Source: Pontibacterium sp049603715 (GTDB lineage: Bacteria; Pseudomonadota; Gammaproteobacteria; Pseudomonadales; Balneatricaceae). From it: 64,000 nucleotides of DNA. Made by a program: the position numbers and the translations under genes. The stretch is taken from positions 1 through 64,000 of the forward strand of contig JBMYSW010000015.1 of assembly GCA_049603715.1 (NCBI GenBank), given 5' to 3'. Positions within the stretch are counted from its first letter, which is position 1. Every line of letters begins with the position of its first letter. Of this stretch, positions 52,107-61,633 are shown piece by piece. The notes under the pieces were generated by a model. The model was not told the origin of the DNA. It searched no databases and worked only from the letters and a program-made list of their open reading frames with translations.

Positions 52107-53882
52107 ATGCGCAGCCATTATTGCGGCGATCTTCGAAAAGAACATATTGGTACAGAGATTACTTTAAGCGGCTGGGTTCACCGTCGTCGTGACCATGGTG
52201 GTGTTATCTTCCTAGACGTGCGTGACCGCGAAGGTATCACGCAGGTGGTGTTTGACCCAGATCGCGAAGAAAGCTTCAAGCTTGCTGACAGCGTGCGCAA
52301 CGAATACGTCATTGAACTAAAAGGTTTGGTTCGCGAGCGCCCAGAAGGCACTGTTAACCCAGATATGCCAACAGGCGAAATCGAAGTGCTCGGCAAAGAG
52401 CTTGTTATCCTAAACAAGTCTGAAACACCTCCGTTCCAACTAGACGACCACCAACAAGTAGGCGAAGACGTACGTTTGCGTCACCGCTACATCGACTTAC
52501 GTCGCCCAGAAATGCAAGCCAAATTGCGTTTCCGTTCTAAGGTAACCAGCGCGATTCGCAACTACCTAGACGACAACGGTTTCCTAGATATCGAAACACC
52601 TATTCTTAACCGCGCTACACCAGAAGGCGCGCGTGACTACTTGGTGCCAAGCCGTACTCACGAAGGTAGCTTCTTTGCGTTGCCTCAGTCGCCACAGCTA
52701 TTCAAGCAGCTATTGATGGTTGCAGGTTTTGACCGTTACTACCAAGTAGCTAAGTGTTTCCGTGACGAAGACTTGCGTGCTGACCGTCAGCCAGAATTTA
52801 CTCAAATCGACATCGAAACTTCGTTTATGGGCGAAGAAGAGATTATGGCGATGACAGAAACCATGATTCGTGGTTTGTTCAACGACTTGTTGAACATCGA
52901 TCTGGGTGAGTTCCCACGTATGCCATACGCAGAAGCGATGCAGCGTTACGGTTCAGACAAGCCAGACCTGCGTTTCCCAATGGAGCTTGTTGATGTTGCC
53001 GACCTTATGGCAAACATCGAATTTAAAGTATTCGCTGGCCCAGCTAACGACCCGAAAGGTCGTGTTGCAGCCCTACGTGTACCAGGCGGTGCGCAGCTTA
53101 CTCGTAAGATCATTGACGAGTACACCAAGTTTGTTGGCATCTACGGTGCAAAAGGCTTGGCGTGGATTAAAGTTAACGACCTTGCAAGCGGCGTAGAAGG
53201 TCTGCAATCACCAATCGTTAAGTTCTTGGGTGACGAAGTTGCGATGCAAATCATGGAGCGTCTAGGTGCGCAAGATGGTGATATCGTCTTCTTCGGTGCC
53301 GACAAAGAGAAAGTCGTAAGCGAAGCCCTTGGCGCGCTACGTATTAAAGTAGGCGAAGACTTGAACATGGCTCAGTGCGAGTGGGCACCTTTGTGGGTTG
53401 TTGACTTCCCAATGTTCGAAGAAACCGACAATGGTGGCGTGACTGCAATTCACCACCCATTCACAGCGCCAAGCTGTTCACCAGAAGAGCTAAAAGCGAA
53501 CCCGCTTACGGCGCTATCTCGTGCTTACGACATGGTACTTAACGGTTGCGAGCTTGGCGGTGGTTCTGTTCGTATCCATGACCAAGAAATGCAAAAGACT
53601 GTCTTCGAAGTCTTGGGTATCAGCGACGAAGAAGCAGAAGAGAAGTTTGGCTTCTTGCTTAACGCGCTTAAATACGGTGCGCCTCCACACGGTGGCTTGG
53701 CATTTGGCCTAGACCGTTTGATCATGCTGATGACAGGTACTGAGTCTATTCGTGAAGTCATTGCCTTCCCGAAAACTCAGAGTGCATCTTGTATGATGAC
53801 AGAAGCACCAGGACAAGTAAGCGCTGCGCAGTTGCGCGAGCTGAACATCAAGCTTCGCGCTAAAGCAGAAAAATCTGAGTAA
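52107..53882 (+). CDS. aspS: Aspartyl-tRNA synthetase
   Basis: 591 residues, bacterial type. N-terminal OB-fold anticodon-binding domain (about 1-105, GWVHRRRDHGGVIFLDVRDR), class II core with motif 2 (CFRDEDLRADRQPEFTQID), the bacterial GAD insertion domain (about 285-420) and motif 3 (GLAFGLDRLIMLMTG). It charges tRNA-Asp. Whether it also charges tRNA-Asn cannot be told from the window. It leads the aspS-ruvCAB order; yebC, commonly between aspS and ruvC, is missing. Confidence 0.98.
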   Translation: MRSHYCGDLRKEHIGTEITLSGWVHRRRDHGGVIFLDVRDREGITQVVFDPDREESFKLADSVRNEYVIELKGLVRERPEGTVNPDMPTGEIEVLGKELVILNKSETPPFQLDDHQQVGEDVRLRHRYIDLRRPEMQAKLRFRSKVTSAIRNYLDDNGFLDIETPILNRATPEGARDYLVPSRTHEGSFFALPQSPQLFKQLLMVAGFDRYYQVAKCFRDEDLRADRQPEFTQIDIETSFMGEEEIMAMTETMIRGLFNDLLNIDLGEFPRMPYAEAMQRYGSDKPDLRFPMELVDVADLMANIEFKVFAGPANDPKGRVAALRVPGGAQLTRKIIDEYTKFVGIYGAKGLAWIKVNDLASGVEGLQSPIVKFLGDEVAMQIMERLGAQDGDIVFFGADKEKVVSEALGALRIKVGEDLNMAQCEWAPLWVVDFPMFEETDNGGVTAIHHPFTAPSCSPEELKANPLTALSRAYDMVLNGCELGGGSVRIHDQEMQKTVFEVLGISDEEAEEKFGFLLNALKYGAPPHGGLAFGLDRLIMLMTGTESIREVIAFPKTQSASCMMTEAPGQVSAAQLRELNIKLRAKAEKSE

Positions 53883-53904
53883 GTTTCTGTTTAACGTGTA
53901 AACC

Positions 53905-53929
53905 AACGGGCGCCTAATGCGCCCGTTTT
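53905..53929 (+). terminator. Rho-independent terminator after aspS
   Basis: AACGGGCGC (53905-53913), loop ctaat, GCGCCCGTT (53919-53927), short T-run. It separates aspS from ruvC. Confidence 0.85.
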
Positions 53930-54007
53930 GCGTTATGCTGAAAGTGAAATAGGCGAAATAAAAGCTGAAAGAAAAAGTTAAACAAATGCCAAAGCGCGGG
54001 GGAAGAT

Positions 54008-54505
54008 GTGCTAATTTTGGGAATTGACCCTGGTTCGCGTATTACCGGATATGGCGTCATTAACTGGGTGGGCCAGCGCATAGAGTATGTTGCCAGTGGC
54101 TGTATTCGCATTCAAGGCAATGAGTTACCTGACCGTCTTAACCAAGTATTTAATGGCGTTAACGAAATTATTGAAACCTACTGCCCGCAAGAAATGGCCA
54201 TTGAACGCGTGTTTATGGCAAAAAATGCCGACTCCGCTTTGAAGTTAGGGCAAGCGCGAGGCGTTGCGATTGTGGCAGGTACACAGCATCAGCTACCCGT
54301 TTCGGAATATGCCGCCCGCGAAGTAAAGCAAGCGGTGGTAGGCAAAGGTGGTGCAGATAAATCGCAAGTTCAGCATATGGTGGCCCATTTGTTAAAGTTA
54401 CCGGGTTTGCCACAAGCCGACGCAGCCGATGCGTTGGCGATTGCAATTTGTCATGCCCATTCAACCGCGGCCAGCGTTGTGTTAGCGCGCTCGGTTCGAC
54501 GATAA
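54008..54505 (+). CDS. ruvC: Crossover junction endodeoxyribonuclease RuvC
   Basis: 165 residues, GTG start just after a GGGGGAAGA binding site. The four catalytic acids sit where they do in E. coli: Asp7 (LGIDPGS), Glu66 (AIERVF), Asp138 and Asp141 (QADAADALA). It resolves Holliday junctions in the RuvABC complex, whose other genes follow directly. Confidence 0.98.
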   Translation: MLILGIDPGSRITGYGVINWVGQRIEYVASGCIRIQGNELPDRLNQVFNGVNEIIETYCPQEMAIERVFMAKNADSALKLGQARGVAIVAGTQHQLPVSEYAAREVKQAVVGKGGADKSQVQHMVAHLLKLPGLPQADAADALAIAICHAHSTAASVVLARSVRR

Positions 54506-54530
54506 GTTATTTGAGTTTATAGGTGAAAGT

Positions 54531-55160
54531 GTGATCGCTCAGTTATCTGGACGCTTGATCGAAAAAATGCCACCGAGTTTAGTGGTGGATGTACATGGCG
54601 TAGGCTACGAGTTAGAAGCCTCTATGAATACGTTTTATAGTTTGCCTGAGGTTGGTAGAGAGCTAGTGATCTTTACCCATTTTGTGGTGCGGGAAGATGC
54701 GCAGCTACTATACGGTTTTGCCACCAAAGAAGAGCGCGTATTGTTTCGTCATCTCATCAAGGTTAACGGTGTTGGGCCAAAATTGGCGCTAACGATTTTA
54801 TCGGGCATGAGTGCCCCAGACTTTGTGCGTGCAGTGAATGACCAAGATACTGCAGCCCTTGTGCGTTTACCGGGTGTGGGTAAAAAGACCGCAGAGCGAC
54901 TCATCGTCGAGATGAAAGACCGCTTGGCTAACTTTACTGTCGCATCGACTGATGACTTTAGCTTGGAAATGCAGTTGGTCGAAGGTGCGGCGTCAGCACC
55001 GGCAGTCGATTACACGGCCGAAGCGGAAAGTGCGCTGGTGGCCCTAGGTTACAAGCCGGTACAAGCGACCAAAGCGATTTCACAAGCCGAGAAACAATTG
55101 GGTGCTGGGGCTGATACTGAGTCCTTGATTCGCCAAGCGCTTAAGTCAATGCTGGCTTAA
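54531..55160 (+). CDS. ruvA: Holliday junction branch migration protein RuvA
   Basis: 209 residues, GTG start (MIAQLSGRLIEKMPPSLVVD). OB-fold N-terminal domain, two helix-hairpin-helix motifs (LIKVNGVGPKLALTILSG and LVRLPGVGKKTAERLIVEM), a flexible acidic linker, and the C-terminal RuvB-binding domain (ALVALGYKPVQATKAI). It lies 25 bp after ruvC and 67 bp before ruvB. Confidence 0.98.
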   Translation: MIAQLSGRLIEKMPPSLVVDVHGVGYELEASMNTFYSLPEVGRELVIFTHFVVREDAQLLYGFATKEERVLFRHLIKVNGVGPKLALTILSGMSAPDFVRAVNDQDTAALVRLPGVGKKTAERLIVEMKDRLANFTVASTDDFSLEMQLVEGAASAPAVDYTAEAESALVALGYKPVQATKAISQAEKQLGAGADTESLIRQALKSMLA

Positions 55161-55227
55161 TTTATAGAGCTACCAATAAAAACCGTGATGAACGGTAACG
55201 TAAGATAGTTAAGGTAACGAGTGACCT

Positions 55228-56244
55228 ATGATTGAAGCTGATCGCTTTATTACACCCATTGCGAGCCCACAAGAAGAAGTGCAAGACCGCGCGATTCGTC
55301 CAAAGGCACTGGCCGATTACCAAGGTCAACCCAAAGTGCGTGAGCAAATGGAGATTTTTATTGAAGCGGCAAAAGGGCGCTCTGAGGCCTTAGATCATAC
55401 CTTGATTTTTGGTCCGCCGGGGTTGGGTAAAACCACTCTCGCCAATATTATCGCCAGCGAAATGGGCTGTAATATCAAAACTACTTCGGGGCCTGTGTTA
55501 GATAAAGCCGGTGATTTGGCCGCATTGCTCACCAACCTCGAAGAGGGTGATGTGCTCTTTATCGATGAGATTCATCGTTTGAGTCCGCACGTGGAAGAGG
55601 TATTGTACCCCGCCATGGAGGACTACCAGCTCGATATTATGATTGGCGAAGGCCCAGCGGCACGTTCAATCAAACTTGAGTTGCCGCCATTTACCCTTGT
55701 GGGTGCAACGACACGTGCGGGGTTGTTAACCAGCCCATTACGTGATCGCTTTGGTATTGTGCAGCGACTTGAATTTTACAATGTGACGGACTTGGCGGAT
55801 ATCGTGATGCGCTCGGCGCGCCTATCAGAAACAAGTTTGGAGCATGACGGGGCGGTAGAAATCGCCAAGCGCTCTCGTGGTACGCCGCGTATCGCTAATC
55901 GCTTATTGCGTCGTGCGCGCGACTACGCGCAGGTAAAAGGCGATGGCACCATTACCAAAGCCTTGGCCGACAGCGCGCTTGATATGCTCAACGTCGACCA
56001 TTGTGGTTTTGACCACATGGACCGACGTATGTTGCTGGCGATGATCGAAAAATTTGACGGTGGCCCCGTGGGTGTCGAGAGCTTAGCCGCAGCCATTAGT
56101 GAAGAGCGCGACACCATAGAAGACGTGCTAGAGCCTTACCTTATTCAGCAAGGCTTTGTAATGCGTACCCCTCGTGGTCGTGTCGCAACACCTCATGCGT
56201 ATCGCCATTTTGGTTTGGCGATAAACGAAGGGGAAGAGGGCTAG
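55228..56244 (+). CDS. ruvB: Holliday junction DNA helicase RuvB
   Basis: 338 residues. AAA+ ATPase with Walker A GPPGLGKTTL, Walker B LFIDEIHRL, sensor 1 GATTRAGLLTSPLRDRFG, and the winged-helix C-terminal domain ending TPRGRVATPHAYRHFG. Hexameric motor that drives branch migration with RuvA. It ends the ruvCAB operon. Confidence 0.98.
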   Translation: MIEADRFITPIASPQEEVQDRAIRPKALADYQGQPKVREQMEIFIEAAKGRSEALDHTLIFGPPGLGKTTLANIIASEMGCNIKTTSGPVLDKAGDLAALLTNLEEGDVLFIDEIHRLSPHVEEVLYPAMEDYQLDIMIGEGPAARSIKLELPPFTLVGATTRAGLLTSPLRDRFGIVQRLEFYNVTDLADIVMRSARLSETSLEHDGAVEIAKRSRGTPRIANRLLRRARDYAQVKGDGTITKALADSALDMLNVDHCGFDHMDRRMLLAMIEKFDGGPVGVESLAAAISEERDTIEDVLEPYLIQQGFVMRTPRGRVATPHAYRHFGLAINEGEEG

Positions 56245-56592
56245 CGAAATTTTACGATTGCGCATTTGTAATGCTTGTATTCGTTTATGAGACTGTTATT
56301 GTTGGCAAAACTTGCTGGCTAATTGACTGTTTTAAATCACTATTCGTGGGCCTTAACTGAGGCATTAGCCTAGGCGCGGTGAAAGTGAATTTGGCAAAAA
56401 ACAGCACGAATATGTGACTATTTTTGCCTCTGGTAAGTCAACGTTGGCGAGTCAAAAAGAAAAGCCATCAAAAGCAAGGAAAGCAGGAACAGCACCGTGC
56501 GCTCCTGTCTTTTGAAACACTATTAATTTTAATCGCTTGATAGATAAGCGCCCATGCTAATGCGTTAGCAGTGTGCGCAGGTAAAACGTGTT
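56245..56592. other. 348-bp region between ruvB and tolQ
   Basis: No gene seen; ybgC, which often occupies this place, is absent. A terminator-like hairpin lies at 56480-56513 (CAGGA..GCAC/GTGC..TCCTG, then CTTTT). The tolQ promoter was not resolved. Confidence 0.5.
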
Positions 56593-57270
56593 ATGGAAAA
56601 GATGTCGATTGTAAGTCTGGTGCTTAATGCCAGTGTTGTGGTTCAGCTGGTCATGTTGTTATTGGTGCTGGCATCCGTAACCTCATGGGTGATGATTTTT
56701 CAGCGTCAGTTCTTTTTGCGTAAAACGCGTAAAGCACTGCGCAACTTTGAAGACAAATTTTGGTCTGGCATCGACCTAGGCGTGTTATTTCGCGAAGCAA
56801 GCGAACACCCACAAGAAGAATCGGGTGCCGAGAATATCTTTGTTGCTGGCCTAAAAGAATACCAGCGCCTAACCAAACAACGCGGTGCCGATGCAGACGC
56901 CGTGATGGACGGTGTTCAGCGTGCCATGCGCGTGGCCATGTCTCGCGAAGAAGAAAAGCTAGAGCAACACCTTCCTTTCCTTGCCTCTGTCGGTTCGGTT
57001 AGCCCGTACGTCGGTCTATTTGGTACGGTGTGGGGTATCATGAACTCCTTCCGTGGTTTGGCGAATACTCAACAAGCCACTTTGGCCTCCGTTGCGCCGG
57101 GTATCTCCGAAGCATTGATCGCGACGGCAATTGGCCTGTTTGCTGCGATTCCAGCGGTTATTGCTTACAACCGCTTCTCAGCTCAATCTGAGTCTATCTT
57201 GGCGAGTTACGAAACCTTTGCTGACGAGTTTTCGGCCATTCTTCACCGCCGTATTCACGCGTCTAACTAA
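56593..57270 (+). CDS. tolQ: Tol-Pal system proton channel protein TolQ
   Basis: 225 residues, three membrane helices (about 12-35, 135-157 and 168-192). The second and third helix region has VGSVSPYVGLFGTVWGIMNSF and GISEALIATAIGLFAAIPAV, the ExbB/TolQ proton-channel signature. With TolR it uses proton motive force to energise TolA and outer-membrane constriction during division. First gene of tolQRAB-pal-cpoB. Confidence 0.97.
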   Translation: MEKMSIVSLVLNASVVVQLVMLLLVLASVTSWVMIFQRQFFLRKTRKALRNFEDKFWSGIDLGVLFREASEHPQEESGAENIFVAGLKEYQRLTKQRGADADAVMDGVQRAMRVAMSREEEKLEQHLPFLASVGSVSPYVGLFGTVWGIMNSFRGLANTQQATLASVAPGISEALIATAIGLFAAIPAVIAYNRFSAQSESILASYETFADEFSAILHRRIHASN

Positions 57271-57284
57271 TTGGAGCAATTGCG

Positions 57285-57701
57285 ATGATTAGACGCCGTA
57301 AACGCGCCCGTAAACTCAACGCCGAAATTAACGTTGTACCTTACATCGACGTCATGATGGTGTTGTTGGTGATCTTTATGGTTGCTGCGCCGTTAATGAC
57401 CCAAGGTGTTAAAGTTGAGTTGCCTGATGTAAATGCCGAGTCGGTTGACAGTAAAGAAGACGAGCCAATTGTCATCAGCGTAGATATTAACGCCCAGTAC
57501 TATATCGATGTGGGTGGCGATGCCACTGAGCCGGTTAGTGCTGAAGTCGTGCAAGACCGAGTACGTAAAATTTTAGCCACTAATCAGACCAAACTCTTAT
57601 TGGTACGGGGAGATAAAGGCGTGAATTACGATGCAGTGGTAAAACTGATGGTGCTTTTGCAGGGTGCTGGTGCCACCTCCGTCGGTTTGGTCACAGAGTA
57701 G
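57285..57701 (+). CDS. tolR: Tol-Pal system protein TolR
   Basis: 138 residues, single N-terminal membrane helix containing the essential aspartate (VPYIDVMMVLLVIFMVAAPL) and an ExbD-type periplasmic domain (LLVRGDKGVNYDAVVKLMVL). Starts 15 bp after tolQ. Its stop codon is followed immediately by the tolA ribosome binding region. Confidence 0.97.
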   Translation: MIRRRKRARKLNAEINVVPYIDVMMVLLVIFMVAAPLMTQGVKVELPDVNAESVDSKEDEPIVISVDINAQYYIDVGGDATEPVSAEVVQDRVRKILATNQTKLLLVRGDKGVNYDAVVKLMVLLQGAGATSVGLVTE

Positions 57702-57710
57702 GTGACGACG

Positions 57711-58604
57711 ATGCGAGCCTATCTCATCCCCGTCGTTTTAGCGGTGAGCTTGCATGCTGTATTGGCCCTGCTGTTTGTTGACTTGTGGGGCTCTGAACCC
57801 GAAGTCAAAGTAAAACGCCCCGAGCATATCAATGCCACTATGGTGGATTTAGAGGCGCTCTTGGCAAAGCGTCGTGCCATTGAAAATGCCAAGCGCGAAG
57901 CAGAACAAAAGCGCTTAGCAGACATTGCTCGTAAAAAAGCGGCAGAGCAAAAACGCATAGCGGACGCCAAAGCGAAGCGCGAAGCAGAAGCTGCCGCCAA
58001 ACGTAAAGCAGCGCAAGAAAAAGAGGCGCAGCGCAAAGCGGCGGCAGAAGCCGAGCGTAAGCGAATAGAAAAGCTAAAAGCCGACGCCATCGCTAAAAAG
58101 AAAGCCGATGCCGAAGCAAAAGCTGCACAGCAAAAACGCGAAGCCGAAGAAAAAGCGCGAGCGGAAGAAGCGGCGCGGGTAGCCGAGGCTGAACGTAAAA
58201 AAGCGCAAGAAGCACAGCGATTAGCTGAACTAGCGGCTGAGCAAGCATTATTGGATCAAGCGTTGGCAGAAGAAGCCGCGCTGATGCAGCAAGCTGAAGA
58301 AGAGCAGGTGATTAAAAGTTACGAAAGCTATATTCGTGACACCATCACCCGGAACTGGAAGCGCTCGCCCAACGCGCGTAACGGTATGGTGGTTGAAGTT
58401 GCCATTCGTCTGCTGCCTACAGGTTACATCGACGAAGCCTTTGTTAAGCAGTCCAGTGGCGACAGTCGCTTCGACCGAGATGCCTTAACAGCGGTGCTAA
58501 AAGCGGAGTCTTTTCCTGGTTTGAGGGATGTGGACCCTGTGTTGTTTGATCGAATCTTTAGATCTTTTACCTTAAAGTTCCGCCCAGAAGATTTGCGTAA
58601 CTAA
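57711..58604 (+). CDS. tolA: Tol-Pal system protein TolA
   Basis: 297 residues from ATG 57711, 6 bases after AGGTG; an in-frame GTG at 57702 directly abuts the tolR stop and is less likely. N-terminal membrane helix (MRAYLIPVVLAVSLHAVLAL), a long Ala/Lys/Glu/Arg helix (about 45-205) that spans the periplasm, and a C-terminal TonB/TolA domain (ESYIRDTITRNWKRSP, AIRLLPTGYIDEAFVKQSSG). It transmits energy from TolQR to TolB/Pal. Confidence 0.95.
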   Translation: MRAYLIPVVLAVSLHAVLALLFVDLWGSEPEVKVKRPEHINATMVDLEALLAKRRAIENAKREAEQKRLADIARKKAAEQKRIADAKAKREAEAAAKRKAAQEKEAQRKAAAEAERKRIEKLKADAIAKKKADAEAKAAQQKREAEEKARAEEAARVAEAERKKAQEAQRLAELAAEQALLDQALAEEAALMQQAEEEQVIKSYESYIRDTITRNWKRSPNARNGMVVEVAIRLLPTGYIDEAFVKQSSGDSRFDRDALTAVLKAESFPGLRDVDPVLFDRIFRSFTLKFRPEDLRN

Positions 58605-58707
58605 CCTTATCGACCTGCACAGTAGGCGCAGGGATAAGGATTAAAATAATAACCAAAGCCCAAGCTTGGTAAACGTTTGTAAAAGGCCAAGCCCAGCGAG
58701 GAGTATT

Positions 58708-60006
58708 ATGAAGTCTGTTTTAGTAGTAGCGGCAATGGTGTTAGGCCTGTTTACCCAAATGGCCCGCGCTGAGCTAACCATCGAAATTACCGAAGGTATT
58801 GATAAGCCCACAGCCATTGCGGTGGTTCCTTTTTCGTGGGCTGGTGGCTTTGGCTTAGAGGCTGAGCCTGCTGCGGTGATTGGTAACGACTTGGCACGCA
58901 GTGGCTTATTTGCGGTTATGAATCCGGCAAACATGTTAAGCACGCCTTCTAGCAGCCAAAATGTAAGCTACCGCGATTGGCGCTTAGGTGGTCAAGAATA
59001 CGTGTTGGTGGGGCAGGCGCGCCCACGTGGTGCCGATGCTGTAGAAATTGATTACGAACTACTCGACGTTTACGGTGAGAGTGTTATCTACTCCGGTAAG
59101 GTGGCGTCTTCGCGTCAGGGTATTCGCGATGCAGCACATAGTATTGCGGACATTGTGTACGAACAGCTAACGGGTTTGCGTGGTGCGTTTCGTACGCGTT
59201 TGCTCTACGTGAGCGTTAACAAGCAGGTTGACGGTAGCCGCCAATACAACCTTTTTTACTCTGACTCAGACGGTGAGCGCGCGACCTCTATCTTGTCATC
59301 TAAAGAGCCTATCTTATCGCCAAGCTGGTCTAAAGATGCCCGCCGTATCGCTTACGTATCCTTTGAAAACGAGCGTCCGCAAATCTTTATTCACGATTTA
59401 GCGACAGGGCAGCGCCAACGTCTAGCGTCTTTCCCTGGTCTTAACGGTGCGCCGGCATGGTCGCCAGATGGCACTAAACTTGCGTTAGTTTTATCGAAGG
59501 ACGGCAACCCAGAGATTTACATTTTTGACATGGTGGCACGCAGCCTCACACGCATGACACACCATTACGGTATCGACACAGAGCCCGCTTGGGCGGCCGA
59601 TGGTCAAAGCATTATCTTTACCTCAGACCGGGGTGGTCAGCCACAGATTTACCGTTTGAGCTTTCAATCGCGTCAAATCGAGCGTCTAACCTTCGAAGGT
59701 AATTATAATGCTCGTGCGTCGCTCACCGATGACGGTCGTTTCTTGGCGATGGTTCACCGCGGTGCCGACAATGAGTTCCGAATTGCGGTGCAAGATTTAA
59801 AAACGGGTCGACTCGATATTTTGACTCGAACTATGCTGGATGAGTCGCCAACCATTTCGCCTAACGGCAGCATGATTTTATATGCTACACAGGTGGGTGA
59901 GCGGGGTGTTTTAGCCGGCGTGACCCTAGATGGGGGTATAAAGTTCTTATTACCGTCAACTTCTGGGGATGTACGTGAGCCTGCATGGTCTCCGTACTTG
60001 CAATAA
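58708..60006 (+). CDS. tolB: Tol-Pal system beta-propeller protein TolB
   Basis: 432 residues from ATG 58708 (GCGAGGAG just upstream). Signal peptide MKSVLVVAAMVLGLFTQMARA, N-terminal alpha/beta domain, then a six-bladed propeller with repeats such as SPSWSKDARRIAYVS, APAWSPDGTKLALVLS and EPAWAADGQSIIFTS. Periplasmic; it binds Pal and TolA. Same operon, with pal 109 bp downstream. Confidence 0.97.
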   Translation: MKSVLVVAAMVLGLFTQMARAELTIEITEGIDKPTAIAVVPFSWAGGFGLEAEPAAVIGNDLARSGLFAVMNPANMLSTPSSSQNVSYRDWRLGGQEYVLVGQARPRGADAVEIDYELLDVYGESVIYSGKVASSRQGIRDAAHSIADIVYEQLTGLRGAFRTRLLYVSVNKQVDGSRQYNLFYSDSDGERATSILSSKEPILSPSWSKDARRIAYVSFENERPQIFIHDLATGQRQRLASFPGLNGAPAWSPDGTKLALVLSKDGNPEIYIFDMVARSLTRMTHHYGIDTEPAWAADGQSIIFTSDRGGQPQIYRLSFQSRQIERLTFEGNYNARASLTDDGRFLAMVHRGADNEFRIAVQDLKTGRLDILTRTMLDESPTISPNGSMILYATQVGERGVLAGVTLDGGIKFLLPSTSGDVREPAWSPYLQ

Positions 60007-60115
60007 TGAGGTACTACGATTAACGTATGCCTCAGGTAGGATAAATTTCAAAGGCTTAGCGCGAAAATTGTCAAATTCGCAATCTTCGCAATATAGAATA
60101 ATACGGGAGTATTCA

Positions 60116-60661
60116 ATGCGAGCTATCAATGCTACTAAAGCTGCTGCACTAGCACTTTCTGTTGCCTTCGCAGCAGGTTGTGGTACTAACAGCACGAACG
60201 ACACTGATTCTACAGGTGCAACTACAGGTACTACAGGCGCAACTACTGCTCCTGTGACTGAAACACCAGTTGCGACTTCACAAGTGGTGGTTGAAGAAGT
60301 CATCAAGCCAATGGTTGACCTAGCGGCGCTTCAGTCTGTTTTCTACTTCGACTTCGATAAGTCTGTAGTAAAAGCAGCAGGTTTTGCTGACCTAGAAAAA
60401 CACGCTGCGTACTTGGTTGCAAACCCAAGCGCATCTGTTCGCCTAGAAGGTCATGCCGATGAGCGTGGTACACGTGAATACAACATGGCACTAGGTGAAA
60501 ACCGTGCTAACGCTGTTGCGCGTTTCCTACAGGTAAACGGCGTCTCTGCTTCACAATTGGAAGTCATCAGCTACGGCGAAGAAAAGCCTGAGTTGACTGG
60601 CCACAACGAAGCATCTTGGGCTGAAAACCGTCGCGTAGAGATCAAGTACGTTACTAAATAA
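60116..60661 (+). CDS. pal: Peptidoglycan-associated lipoprotein Pal
   Basis: 181 residues from ATG 60116 (GGGAG 6 bases upstream). Lipobox AFAAGC with the acylated Cys22, then a Thr-rich linker with three copies of a TGATT-like repeat, and a C-terminal OmpA-like domain with the peptidoglycan-binding motif GHADERGTREYN and ENRRVEIKYV. It anchors the outer membrane to the wall. Codon use is highly biased, as expected for an abundant protein. Confidence 0.97.
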   Translation: MRAINATKAAALALSVAFAAGCGTNSTNDTDSTGATTGTTGATTAPVTETPVATSQVVVEEVIKPMVDLAALQSVFYFDFDKSVVKAAGFADLEKHAAYLVANPSASVRLEGHADERGTREYNMALGENRANAVARFLQVNGVSASQLEVISYGEEKPELTGHNEASWAENRRVEIKYVTK

Positions 60662-60663
60662 GT

Positions 60664-61560
60664 ATGAAGCATACTCTACTGCGAGCAGGTATGACGTTGG
60701 CGCTAGTTTCTAGCGTCGATGTTTATGCTGCCAATCTACCCCCAGTTATCGAGATTTCTTCGGAGTCGCAAGCGTTTATTCCTGCCCAAGCGCCTGCAGC
60801 ACCAAAGCAAGATAACGCGGGGGTGGCTCAATTATTAGTGTTAGTTGAGCAACTCAAATCCGAAGTACAAAGTTTACGTGGTCAAGTTGAAGCGCAAAAT
60901 TTTCGCATAAAGAAAATGGAAGCGGCACAACTCGACCGATATCGCGATCTCGACCGACGTATGTCTTCGGTAATGCAGCAAGTAGCGGAGCAAGCAAAGC
61001 ATACGCCTCGTCCGCCTGTTGATGCTGCCGTGATTGCCGGCCAAGTGCCTGTGGTTGTTCCACCGGCGACGCCAGCTCCGGCTCCGGCCGTGGAGCAAAC
61101 ACCCGCGCCAGTTGAAGCTGCTGAGCCTGAAGAGCCTGTCGTAGCTACGCCGCCTGCGCCGCAAGCGCCTGTGGTTGTTGAGCCGCCAAAAGTGACAGAT
61201 GCTCAAGCCTACCGCGAAGCGTTTGCATTGCTTCGTGCGCGTCAAAACAGGCAAGCTATTGAGGCTTTTGAAGTCTTTATCAAAGAGTATCCAACTAGCC
61301 CGCTTGTTGCGAATGCCTACTTTTGGATGGGTGAGGCCTACCGTTTGCAGCAAAATCCAGAGGCGGCGCGCGAACAGTTTATGGTGGTTGTAGGGCAATA
61401 CCCAGATAACCCCAAAACACCGACTGCGGCGTTTCGTTTAGGTGTGATTTACGCTGAGCTAGGCGATGCCGAGCGCTCAAAAGAATATCTCGACTATGTG
61501 TTAACCAACCACCCGGACTCTAACGTGGTGCCGATGGTTAAAGACTTTCAAAACAAATAG
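60664..61560 (+). CDS. cpoB: Cell division coordinator CpoB (YbgF)
   Basis: 298 residues, starting 2 bases after the pal stop. Signal peptide (MKHTLLRAGMTLALVSSVDVYA), coiled coil for trimerisation (about 55-105, LLVLVEQLKSEVQSLRGQVE), a Pro/Ala/Val-rich linker (about 120-178), and TPR repeats (about 180-298, NAYFWMGEAYRLQQNPEAA). It coordinates peptidoglycan synthesis and outer-membrane constriction with Tol-Pal. The linker is longer than in E. coli YbgF. Confidence 0.94.
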   Translation: MKHTLLRAGMTLALVSSVDVYAANLPPVIEISSESQAFIPAQAPAAPKQDNAGVAQLLVLVEQLKSEVQSLRGQVEAQNFRIKKMEAAQLDRYRDLDRRMSSVMQQVAEQAKHTPRPPVDAAVIAGQVPVVVPPATPAPAPAVEQTPAPVEAAEPEEPVVATPPAPQAPVVVEPPKVTDAQAYREAFALLRARQNRQAIEAFEVFIKEYPTSPLVANAYFWMGEAYRLQQNPEAAREQFMVVVGQYPDNPKTPTAAFRLGVIYAELGDAERSKEYLDYVLTNHPDSNVVPMVKDFQNK

Positions 61561-61633
61561 TCATCACACAGGCTAGGGCGGCTCCCTACGCCTGTGTTTC
61601 ATCTGTTTTTCGCAATTCCTTAAGGTTCTTATC